Under the pieces are notes generated by a model, which was not told the DNA's origin, searched no databases, and saw nothing but the letters and a program-made list of their open reading frames with translations. Source: Falsiroseomonas frigidaquae (GTDB taxonomy: Bacteria; Pseudomonadota; Alphaproteobacteria; Acetobacterales; Acetobacteraceae). From it: a stretch of DNA of 64,000 bases. Every line of letters starts with the position of its first letter. The first letter of the stretch is position 1. The stretch spans positions 372,001 through 436,000 of the forward strand of contig NZ_JAAVTX010000004.1 in the NCBI RefSeq assembly GCF_012163145.1, read 5' to 3'. This document shows, in pieces, positions 25,689-32,491 of this stretch. The translations under genes and the position numbers were made by a program.

Positions 25689-25775
25689 GGCTCGCCGCCT
25701 GCGAAACATTGCGCAATCGGCAAGGATGTTCCGCATGGGAGGATTCCGCCCTCGATTGAAAGGGGAGCGGGCTCA

Positions 25776-26399
25776 ATGTCCTGGCATGTGGACTTCACGC
25801 GGTTTGCCACCGTGCACATGGTCAAGAAGCAGGATCAGGTGAATTCCTGCGGCATCGCCTGCGTGCTGGTGATCAACTTCAAGATCAAGAAGGGCCTGAT
25901 GGCGCAGGGCGCTTCGGCCGGCAGCCGGATCGCCGCCTCCGGCCTTCCCGGCGGCGGGCTGGTCGGCGCGGGGCTGGCCAAGGCTGCCGTCGGCTGGGCG
26001 GTGAAGTCGGAGCAGGAGATCTACCGGATCTACGGCCAGGTGGTCGGCACGGTCTATGACGGCACCACCTATTCCGACGGCATGCGCCACCCCGAAGTGC
26101 TGGAGCGCATCGGCCTCGGCCGCTGGGAATGCGTCAATGTCGGCCAGAACGGCGTTGTCGCCGCGCTGCGCCGCGCCGTCGGTCCCGGCCAGCCCTGCAT
26201 CGCGCATGTCGCCTGGCTGGCGGGCGGCGCGCATTTCGTGGTGGTGGACGACGTGGTGCAGCCGGGGCAGAGCGTCTTCGTGCTGGTCAACGACCCCGGT
26301 GACGGCCAGGTGGTGGTGACCAAGGTCACCGGCGACGGCGCGCTGTCCTATCGCAACAATGCCGGGGTGTTCAGCGGCTGGATCATCCGCCGCCGCTGA
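25776..26399 (+). CDS. Papain-like/C39-like cysteine peptidase, stand-alone
   Basis: A 207-residue protein with no signal peptide. The nucleophile region QVNSCGIACVLVI resembles the Q-x4-C arrangement of C39/papain-like peptidases, with Cys near residue 25. A GAHFVVVDDV block supplies the His and VNDPGDG the Asp, in the order Cys-His-Asp of the fold. The middle, with a Gly/Ala-rich insert of about 60 residues (SAGSRIAASGLPGGG), is unusual. A strong AAGGGGAGC box precedes ATG 25776. No bacteriocin or ABC transporter gene adjoins, so the classical leader-peptidase role lacks support. Confidence 0.6.
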   Translation: MSWHVDFTRFATVHMVKKQDQVNSCGIACVLVINFKIKKGLMAQGASAGSRIAASGLPGGGLVGAGLAKAAVGWAVKSEQEIYRIYGQVVGTVYDGTTYSDGMRHPEVLERIGLGRWECVNVGQNGVVAALRRAVGPGQPCIAHVAWLAGGAHFVVVDDVVQPGQSVFVLVNDPGDGQVVVTKVTGDGALSYRNNAGVFSGWIIRRR

Positions 26400-26407
26400 A
26401 GCGTCCT

Positions 26408-27103
26408 TCAGACGTGCCGCGTCAGCCCGCCATCGACGCGCAGGCTCTGGCCCGTGACGTAGGAAGCCTGGTCCGAGACCAGCCAGGCCACCGCCGCCGC
26501 GATCTCCTCCGCCTTCGCGTAGCGGCCGAGCGGGATGCGGGCACGGCGGGCCTCCTTCTCCGGCAGGCTGTCCACGAAGCCGGGCAGCACGGCGTTCACG
26601 CGGATGCCGGCCGGCGCCAGCTCATCCGCCGCCAGCTTGGTCCAGGCGCCAAGCGCAGCGCGCAGCGTGGTGGCCGGGAAATCCGATTCCGGCTCCAGCG
26701 CCGCGTAGGAGGACAGGTTCACCACCGCCCCGCCGCCCTGCGCCTTCATCCCCGGCAGCACCAGCCGCAGCGCACGGATGGCGGAGAGCATCACCATGTC
26801 GAAGCCGGCATGCCACTGCGAGTCCGTCAGGTCGAACAGCGGCGCCTTGGGCGGGTGCCCGGCATTGTTCACCAGCACGTCGATCCGCCCGAACTTCTGC
26901 AGCGCGCCGTCCACCAGCCGCGCCAGATCGGCCGGCTCGGTGACGGATCCGGTGACGCCGAGCGCATCGGGCAGTTCCGCCGCCAGCTTCTCGGCATTGC
27001 CGGATGGCGACATCACGGCAACCCGGAAACCATCCGCCGAAAGCCGCCGCGCCACCGCCGCGCCGATGCCGCGGCCGGCAGCCGTGACGATGGCGGTCTT
27101 CAC
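26408..27103 (-). CDS. SDR family oxidoreductase-like protein (non-canonical active site)
   Basis: A 231-residue Rossmann protein of the short-chain dehydrogenase family. The cofactor loop is VTAAGRGIGAA and NNAGH is present, followed by VVNLSSYAAL with the active Ser. The expected Tyr-x-x-x-Lys is not evident: the aligned stretch is ATTLRAALGAW, with Ala and Arg at the Tyr and Lys positions. The C-terminus (YVTGQSLRVDGG) is classical. It overlaps the flavin reductase gene by 4 bases, which suggests joint action in one pathway. Confidence 0.8.
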   Translation of the reverse strand: MKTAIVTAAGRGIGAAVARRLSADGFRVAVMSPSGNAEKLAAELPDALGVTGSVTEPADLARLVDGALQKFGRIDVLVNNAGHPPKAPLFDLTDSQWHAGFDMVMLSAIRALRLVLPGMKAQGGGAVVNLSSYAALEPESDFPATTLRAALGAWTKLAADELAPAGIRVNAVLPGFVDSLPEKEARRARIPLGRYAKAEEIAAAVAWLVSDQASYVTGQSLRVDGGLTRHV

Positions 27104-27744
27104 GTGCGGTCGCTGGTGGTCGGCGTGAAGGCGCCGCCATCGGTCGGGCGCAGCGCCTCGAACATCTCCGTCACCTGGGCATAGTCGCGGTAGCCGCAGC
27201 GGGCGATGGATTGCGCGGCCACCGCATCGAAGCGGCCATTGATGATGTAGCGCTCATCGATATGGATGCCGACGACCTGGCCGAGCACCATGAAGCCGTC
27301 GGTCGGGTTGCCGTCCAGATCGTTCAGCTCCATCGCCTGCAGCACCTTGCATTCGAAGGACGCCGGGCTTTCGGCGACGCGCGGCGCCTTGACGAAGCGG
27401 CATTCCGCCATGGTCAGCCCGGCGGCCGCGAATTCATTCTCCCCGGCCTCGAGCGCGGCGGAGGACACGTTCATCGCGTCGAACAGCGGGCGGGTGACCA
27501 GGTTGAAGACGAATTCCCGCGTCTCGAAGGCGTTGGCGGCGGAGTGCTTCAGCCCCTCGCTGCCGAACACCACGATGGGCGGCGAACCCTTCACCAGGTT
27601 GAAGAAGCTGTAGGGCGCCAGGTTCGGCCGCCCCTGCCCGTCCACGCTGGAAATCCAGCCGATCGGGCGCGGCGCGATGATGGCCTTCAACGGGTCGTAG
27701 GGCAGACCGTGGCCCCGCTTGCCGTGCTTCGGTTCGTAGAACAT
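27100..27744 (-). CDS. Flavin reductase-like FMN-binding split-barrel protein
   Basis: A 214-residue protein of the flavin-reductase-like FMN-binding family. Seen: IIAPRPIGWISSVDGQGRPNLAPYSFFN, the standard opening of the split barrel (given here as IIAPRPIGWIS and NLAPYSFFN blocks), then RPLFDAMN and CKVLQAMELND. Members supply reduced flavin or act as small oxidoreductases. The ATGA overlap with the SDR-like gene downstream suggests a two-gene unit. Substrate unknown. Confidence 0.85.
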   Translation of the reverse strand: MFYEPKHGKRGHGLPYDPLKAIIAPRPIGWISSVDGQGRPNLAPYSFFNLVKGSPPIVVFGSEGLKHSAANAFETREFVFNLVTRPLFDAMNVSSAALEAGENEFAAAGLTMAECRFVKAPRVAESPASFECKVLQAMELNDLDGNPTDGFMVLGQVVGIHIDERYIINGRFDAVAAQSIARCGYRDYAQVTEMFEALRPTDGGAFTPTTSDRT

Positions 27745-27774
27745 CGCGGTCGCCCTTTCCCTGGATGGCCTCGG

Positions 27775-28077
27775 CTACATGCCCAGCGCGCGGCGGTAAA
27801 GGTCGAGCAGCGTCTCCTGCTCCTCCACCTCGGCCGGCTCCTTCTTCCGCAGCGAGATGATCTGCTTGATCACCTTGACGTCGAAGCCAGCCGACTTCGC
27901 CTCGGAGAAGATGTCCTTGATATCGCCGGCGAGCGCCTTGCGCTCCTCCTCCAGGCGCTCCACCCGTTCGATGATGGACCGCAGCCGGTCTACGGCAATG
28001 CCGCCGACCTCGGGATCCGGGTCCTTCTCCTGGCGGTCGCGGCTGGCCTGGGCCTCCTGCGCGTCGAAATCACTCAT
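27775..28077 (-). CDS. gapR: GapR nucleoid-associated protein (DUF2312)
   Basis: A 100-residue protein with the GapR/DUF2312 core: VDRLRSIIERVERLEEERK, IKDIFSEAKSAGFDVKVIKQI and ISLRKK. In Caulobacter, GapR clamps overtwisted DNA ahead of replication and transcription and stimulates topoisomerases. ATG 28077 is preferred; the frame extends upstream to 28188 with no family similarity. The acidic N-terminal tail (EKDPDPEVGG) is within the usual family variation. A large palindromic element lies just upstream. Confidence 0.9.
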   Translation of the reverse strand: MSDFDAQEAQASRDRQEKDPDPEVGGIAVDRLRSIIERVERLEEERKALAGDIKDIFSEAKSAGFDVKVIKQIISLRKKEPAEVEEQETLLDLYRRALGM

Positions 28078-28151
28078 CGAAGGCCTCCGGGCACACGTTT
28101 GAGGCGCGGCGTATAGCCCTGGGGCGGGGGTGGCGCAAACCGGAAGAAAGG

Positions 28152-28279
28152 AAGGTCGGGGAGAAAGTATTCTCCCCGAGCCCCTCATCTATTTTTGGGA
28201 CCTTGGGTCGGGCGCAAAATAAAACGTCCCGAAAGACAAGGGAGGGGTTCGGGGAGGGAATGCTTCCCTCACCGACCTT
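28152..28279. repeat. Large imperfect palindromic element (MITE-like or structured RNA)
   Basis: Left arm 28152-28186 and right arm 28242-28279 are imperfect inverted repeats, about 35 and 38 bases, matching at roughly four positions in five. They begin AAGGTCGG and end GAGCCCCTC on the left; the complement of the right arm runs AAGGTCGG to GAACCCCTC. The inner 55 bases also pair in part (CCTTG/CAAGG and GGGAC/GTCCC). The whole segment could fold into one long hairpin. It lies between gapR and the DUF1244 gene, with no coding sequence. Confidence 0.6.
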
Positions 28280-28286
28280 ACTCGTC

Positions 28287-28592
28287 TCAGTGCCCGGGAT
28301 TGGCCGCAGCGAACTTCTCCTTCTGCTCCGCCGTCGCCTCCTTCTGGTGCAGCGCCTGCCATTCCTTGTACGGCATGCCGTAGATCGTCTCCCGCGCCTC
28401 GGGGTCCGTGATGGTGATGCCCTTGGTCGCGGCTTCCTCGCGGTACCAGCGGGACAGGCAGTTCCGGCAGAATCCGGCCAGGTTCATCATGTCGATGTTC
28501 TGCACGTCGCTGCGCTCGCGCAGATGCTGCACCAGGCGGCGGAAGGCGGCGGCTTCGAGCTCGGTCTGGGTGGCGGCGTCGATCTCAGGCAT
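28287..28592 (-). CDS. DUF1244 family protein
   Basis: A 101-residue cytoplasmic protein with the DUF1244 pattern: FRRLVQHLRERSDVQNIDMMN, GFCRNCLSRWY with two conserved Cys, and IYGMPYKEW. Length fits the family. Function is unknown. The start ATG 28592 lies 78 bases from the divergent glycerate kinase gene. Its stop is 8 bases from the palindromic element. Confidence 0.88.
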   Translation of the reverse strand: MPEIDAATQTELEAAAFRRLVQHLRERSDVQNIDMMNLAGFCRNCLSRWYREEAATKGITITDPEARETIYGMPYKEWQALHQKEATAEQKEKFAAANPGH

Positions 28593-28670
28593 CGGGGTTC
28601 TCCTGCAACCGCCCGGTAGATGGTCCATCCGGCGCCGCTTCGCCATACTGGCGGGATGAGGGAGACCGAG

Positions 28671-29966
28671 ATGGCCTGGACCGATGCCGCGGCCCGCGCG
28701 GCGCTGAAGGATGTCTTTGCCGCGGCGGTGGCCAGCGCCGATCCGCGAATCGTCCTGGCCCGCCACCTGCCGGACCCGCCTGCTGGCGGCCGCGTGGTGG
28801 TGGTGGGCGCCGGGAAATCGGCCGCGGTGATGGCCGCGGCGGTGGAGGCGGCCTGGCCCGACCAGGCGCTCACCGGCCTCGTCGTCACCCGCTATGGCCA
28901 CGGCCATCCGACAAGCCGGATCGAGGTGCTGGAAGCCTCCCACCCCGTGCCGGATGCCGCCGGCGCGGCGGCAGCGGAGCGGTTGCTGCAGGCGGTGGGC
29001 GGGCTGACGGAAGCGGACCTCGTGCTGTTCCTGGTCTCCGGCGGCGGATCGGCGCTGACCACCCTGCCGGCGCCGGGGCTGACGCTGGACGACCTGATGG
29101 CGGTGAACCGCGCGCTGCTCGCCTCCGGCGCCACGATCAACGAGATGAACTGCATCCGCCGGCACCTTTCCGCTTTTTCCGGCGGCCGGCTGGCGCTGGC
29201 GGCCGCGCCGGCGCGGGTGGTGACGCTGGCGATCTCCGACGTGCCGGGGGATGACCCGGCCGCCATCGCCTCCGGCCCCACCGTCCCGGACCCGAGCAGC
29301 TTCGAACAGGCCCGCGCCCTGGTGGCGCATTACCGGATGGACCTGCCCGCGGCGGTGGTCGCGCATCTGGCCCAGGCTGCGGAGGAAACGCCGAAGCCCG
29401 GCGACCCGCGGCTGGGCGAGGTGGACTACCGCTTCATCGCCACCCCCCGCCTGGCGCTGGAAGCCGCCGCCGCCAAGGCCCGCGCGCTGGGCCTCACGCC
29501 CCTGATCCTGGGCGATGCGCTGGAAGGCGAGGCGCGGGAGGTCGGCAAGGTGCTGGCCGGCATCGCGCTGTCCGCCCGCGCCCATGGCCACCCCCTGCCC
29601 GGCCCGTGCCTGCTGCTGTCCGGCGGGGAGACCACGGTGACCATCGGCCCGGAAGTCGGCGGCCCGGATCGGGGCCGGGGCGGGCGCAACGGCGAATCGC
29701 TGCTGGGCTGCGCCGTGGCGCTGGCCGGCGCGCCGGGGATCTGGGCGCTGATGGGCGATACGGACGGCATCGACGGGTCGGAGGACAATGCCGGCGCCAT
29801 CTGCGCGCCGGACACCCTGGCCCGCGCCCGTGCCGCCGGGCTGGACCCGCGCGCGGTGCTGGGGCGGCATGACAGCTACAGCCTGTTCCAGGCGCTGGAC
29901 GACCTGCTGGTGACCGGGCCGACGCTGACCAATGTGAACGATCTGCGGGCCGTGCTGGTGGCGTAA
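28671..29966 (+). CDS. Glycerate kinase type-2 family (glycerate 2-kinase, MOFRL)
   Basis: A 431-residue enzyme of the DUF4147/MOFRL family that phosphorylates D-glycerate, usually to 2-phosphoglycerate. Seen: VVVGAGKSAAVMA, the LVSGGGSALTTLPAPG loop, INEMNCIRRHLSAFSGGRL and the C-terminal LLSGGETTVTI followed by GDTDGIDGSEDNAGA. ATG 28671 is chosen because a GAGGGAG box lies 6 bases upstream; ATG 28656 is also in frame. Glycerate links to the glycolate/glyoxylate metabolism encoded at 36.6-43.8 kb, although the genes are not adjacent. Confidence 0.9.
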   Translation: MAWTDAAARAALKDVFAAAVASADPRIVLARHLPDPPAGGRVVVVGAGKSAAVMAAAVEAAWPDQALTGLVVTRYGHGHPTSRIEVLEASHPVPDAAGAAAAERLLQAVGGLTEADLVLFLVSGGGSALTTLPAPGLTLDDLMAVNRALLASGATINEMNCIRRHLSAFSGGRLALAAAPARVVTLAISDVPGDDPAAIASGPTVPDPSSFEQARALVAHYRMDLPAAVVAHLAQAAEETPKPGDPRLGEVDYRFIATPRLALEAAAAKARALGLTPLILGDALEGEAREVGKVLAGIALSARAHGHPLPGPCLLLSGGETTVTIGPEVGGPDRGRGGRNGESLLGCAVALAGAPGIWALMGDTDGIDGSEDNAGAICAPDTLARARAAGLDPRAVLGRHDSYSLFQALDDLLVTGPTLTNVNDLRAVLVA

Positions 29967-29999
29967 AGCGACCAATCAACCGATTCGAGAGTAGTCGTT

Positions 30000-30871
30000 C
30001 TAGGCCAATGGCAAGCCGTCCTCGTCCATTCGTCTGGACACGCGCACCATCAGGCCTTTAACAACCTCCATTATATGAAGTGCCTCTTCCGATGTGTAAT
30101 TCTGATCAAAGTGCATGGTTGCATTGCGATAAGGGTTCTGCATTGCGGCCAATGCTCCGTATATTTCTTCGAAGAATTTTCCGTCGCCAGTCATACGAGT
30201 CGTGCTGGAGGGCCACCGGTCAGCAATAGCTGCGTTCACAGCCCGCAGGGCGCTCCCCCAGTTCCGTTCGCTCCCCTTGGTCGGATCTGGCACCCTCAGA
30301 CACCTGGAGATGGCGCGGAGACCCACCTCCAAACACCTTATCGAGTGGAAGGCACTTGCCGTGGAGCGCTCCAAAGCGAAGCACTTTCCAGCCTCTGATA
30401 TTTCACCACCGAGTGACGGAAATTTTTGCTGCACAAGTACGCCAAAAAGCGGCACGGGCTGGTCAAAATAGGCCGCTTAGAGGCTGAAAGCGCCAGGAAC
30501 AGCTTGGCGCGCATCTCGTTCCCGACAATGTTTGCGACAGACGAGAGGGCGCCTTCCAGATCATCTCTGTTCTGTCCAAACAACAACAATCTGCCGGAGT
30601 TAACTACAGCGCCATCAAGACATGTCAAGATTTTACGCATTGCTCGAACAGAAACGTGCAGGTCTAATGCATCCAAAACAAGCAAATAACTCTCGGCCTT
30701 TCGTCGGATCATTGCGGCTTGCTCAGCGGCAAGCATGATCTTGTCGTCTTTTCCAAAACAGCTACCCATGGCAGCAAAAAAACTCTGTAAATCTACTAGA
30801 TTGCCAATATCAATTTTTTCCATCAGCTTTGTAAGCTCCTCGGCTGGCTCGGTGCGAAGGCCGATCGACAC
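30000..30871 (-). pseudogene. HEPN-like domain gene broken by a one-base frameshift
   Basis: Two overlapping minus-strand frames (30338-30871 and 30000-30455) read as one protein if a single A is restored near 30477: SASK then AAYFDQPVPLFG. The repaired product is about 290 residues from GTG 30871, or about 274 from ATG 30823. The C-terminal part has FHSIRCLEVGLRAISRCL, a Trp-containing loop, and YRNATMHFD, an R-x4-H motif of the HEPN class. HEPN domains are RNases or adaptors in defence and toxin systems; this protein's role is not established. The gene is clearly AT-richer than all neighbours and isolated, which suggests transfer. The frameshift may be real or a sequencing error. Confidence 0.6.
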
Positions 30872-31067
30872 CTACCGATAACATCTCTTTATTTTGTATT
30901 AAGCGCAATATGCGTTGACCACTCCCAATCTGCGGCTGGCGCTTTGGCGGGCCAGCCGCGTAAATAACCGCCGCCGCAGATGCCATTAAGCCACGCCGCG
31001 AGGATACGCGGAGCCTCGCGCCAGGGTCAGCCGGGCCGTAAGCCTAGCGGTCCCAACCACCGGACAA

Positions 31068-31096
31068 CAAAAGGCCGGGGGATCGCTCCCCCGGCC
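31068..31096 (-). terminator. Intrinsic terminator of the ompA-family gene
   Basis: On the minus strand GGCCGGGGGA-GCGA-TCCCCCGGCC (10-bp stem, positions 31073-31096) is followed by TTTTGTTGT. It lies 23 bases past the OmpA-family stop. The bases between it and 30872 (about 200 bases) show no gene. Confidence 0.88.
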
Positions 31097-31119
31097 CGTC
31101 TTGCCTGTGGCAGCCCTGC

Positions 31120-32250
31120 TCAGCGCAGGACGATTTCCACGCGGCGGTTCTGCGGCTCGCGCACACCGTCGGCGGTCGGGACCAGCGGGCGGCTCTCGCC
31201 GAAGGCCTGGACGCTGATGTTGCTGCGCTGGATGCCACGGCGCTCCAGCTCGGAGGCCACGGCGCCGGCGCGGCGCTCGGACAGGCGCTGGTTGTACTGC
31301 GGCGTGCCGGAACGGTCGGCGTGGCCGGAGACCTCGATGCGCGTCACGCCCTGGCTGGTGGAGTTCTGGGCCGCCTCGCCGATGATCTGGCGGGCGCGGT
31401 CCGTCAGGTCGGCGCGGTCGAAGTCGAAGAACACCAGGTAGGTACGGGCCGGCGCCGGGGCGGCGGCGGGCATCGGCGCGGGGGCCGGGGCGACGACCGG
31501 GGCCGGGGTGGTCTGGCCGAAGGCGTAGCGCAGGCCGATCAGGATCGAGTGGTTGTAGTTCTCGGACTTGGTGCCGGTGCGCGCCACGGTGAAGGCACCG
31601 CCGCCGCTGTTGGTGTCGATGTCATGCTCCAGCGTGCCGAGGAAGCGGTACTCGGCGGTCAGCGCCAGGCCCGGGGCCCACTGGGTCAGCGGCATCGCGG
31701 CGCCGACGATCGCCTGGTAGGCGAAGCGGCCATCCGTACCGTCGCTGCGCACCGCGCCGCCCAGCACGTTCGCGCGCACATCGTCGAACTCGCGCCAGAT
31801 GTAGCCGGCGCCGACGCCGACATACGGCAGGAAGGACACGCCGCCGAAATTGGCGCCGATGTCGAAGTCATACAGGGCGTTCGCCATCACGCCGTAGCTG
31901 CGGGCGGTGCCCGAAGCGCGGACCGGCCCGGCGCCGCGGAAGCCGCTGATGGTGTCGACCTCGTTCTCGCGGTAGCTGCCCTCGATCTCGGCGCGGAGGC
32001 CGTTGCCGAAGCCATAGCCCAGGCTGACGACGCCGACCCAGCCCATGTCGAAGGACACGTCGCCGCCGGTGGTGTTGCCGCGCGCACGCAGCGTATCGGC
32101 CAGCGTGCCGGTCGCGTTGATGTTCGCGTCCTGCAGCCAGTTCACGCCCGCGCCGGCACCGATGTAGATGCCGTTGACCTGCTGGGCCTGGGCGGCGCCG
32201 AGCGGCAGCAGCAGCATGGTGGTCGCGAGCAGCGCATTCCGGAAATTCAT
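31120..32250 (-). CDS. OmpA-family outer membrane protein
   Basis: A 376-residue protein with a signal peptide cleaved near AQA-QQ at residue 23. An 8-strand type outer-membrane barrel follows (GIYIGAGAGVNW, aromatic-ended strands), then a Pro/Ala linker and an OmpA C-terminal peptidoglycan-binding domain: VFFDFDRADLT, VSGHADRSG, YNQRLSERRA and NRRVEIVLR. ATG 32250 is chosen because a GGAGAA box lies 8 bases upstream. It anchors the outer membrane to the cell wall. It is divergent from the HTH-pyruvate kinase gene and ends at a strong terminator. Confidence 0.93.
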   Translation of the reverse strand: MNFRNALLATTMLLLPLGAAQAQQVNGIYIGAGAGVNWLQDANINATGTLADTLRARGNTTGGDVSFDMGWVGVVSLGYGFGNGLRAEIEGSYRENEVDTISGFRGAGPVRASGTARSYGVMANALYDFDIGANFGGVSFLPYVGVGAGYIWREFDDVRANVLGGAVRSDGTDGRFAYQAIVGAAMPLTQWAPGLALTAEYRFLGTLEHDIDTNSGGGAFTVARTGTKSENYNHSILIGLRYAFGQTTPAPVVAPAPAPMPAAAPAPARTYLVFFDFDRADLTDRARQIIGEAAQNSTSQGVTRIEVSGHADRSGTPQYNQRLSERRAGAVASELERRGIQRSNISVQAFGESRPLVPTADGVREPQNRRVEIVLR

Positions 32251-32424
32251 AACCAATTCTCCTGGCTGGACGAGCCATTCCGCGCCGGGGGTGGAGGGTC
32301 CGGCAGCAGCGTCCTGCGCGGTTCAACGCGAGTTCCCTGGAAAAGGTGGCACAGCGAAAAAATTCACGGGGACAGTGTGGCAAGAATAGCGCAGTGGGGC
32401 GAACGGAGCGCTGCGGCGTCAAAA

Positions 32425-32445
32425 TTGCTTAATAAAATTAAGCAA
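32425..32445. promoter_or_regulatory. Perfect inverted repeat, candidate operator upstream of HTH-pyruvate kinase
   Basis: TTGCTTAAT at 32425-32433 and ATTAAGCAA at 32437-32445 are a perfect 9-bp inverted repeat around a 3-base AAA centre. It stands in a locally AT-rich spot 46 bases before the start of the HTH-pyruvate kinase gene and about 175 bases upstream of the divergent ompA-family gene. Size and symmetry fit a dimeric Cro-like regulator. A TATTGT at 32471-32476 could be a -10 element. Which protein binds is unknown. Confidence 0.6.
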
Positions 32446-32491
32446 CATTCCCCATCTGGTACTCCGGGCTTATTGTGCCTAACTTAGCCGC

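Noticed and set aside
25708-25717. ATTGCGCAAT palindrome upstream of the C39-like peptidase
   Set aside because: Only 10 bp and far from any recognisable promoter; too weak to call a site.
21759-25736. Very long open frame on the minus strand across the chemoreceptor and acyl-CoA synthetase genes
   Set aside because: It is antisense to two clear genes, has no recognisable domains and shows the Gly/Arg/His/Gln-rich composition of a GC-rich shadow frame.
30980-31441. Plus-strand open frame next to the AT-rich insert
   Set aside because: It runs antisense into the ompA-family gene, has Arg/Ser/Pro-rich low-complexity sequence and no ribosome-binding site.
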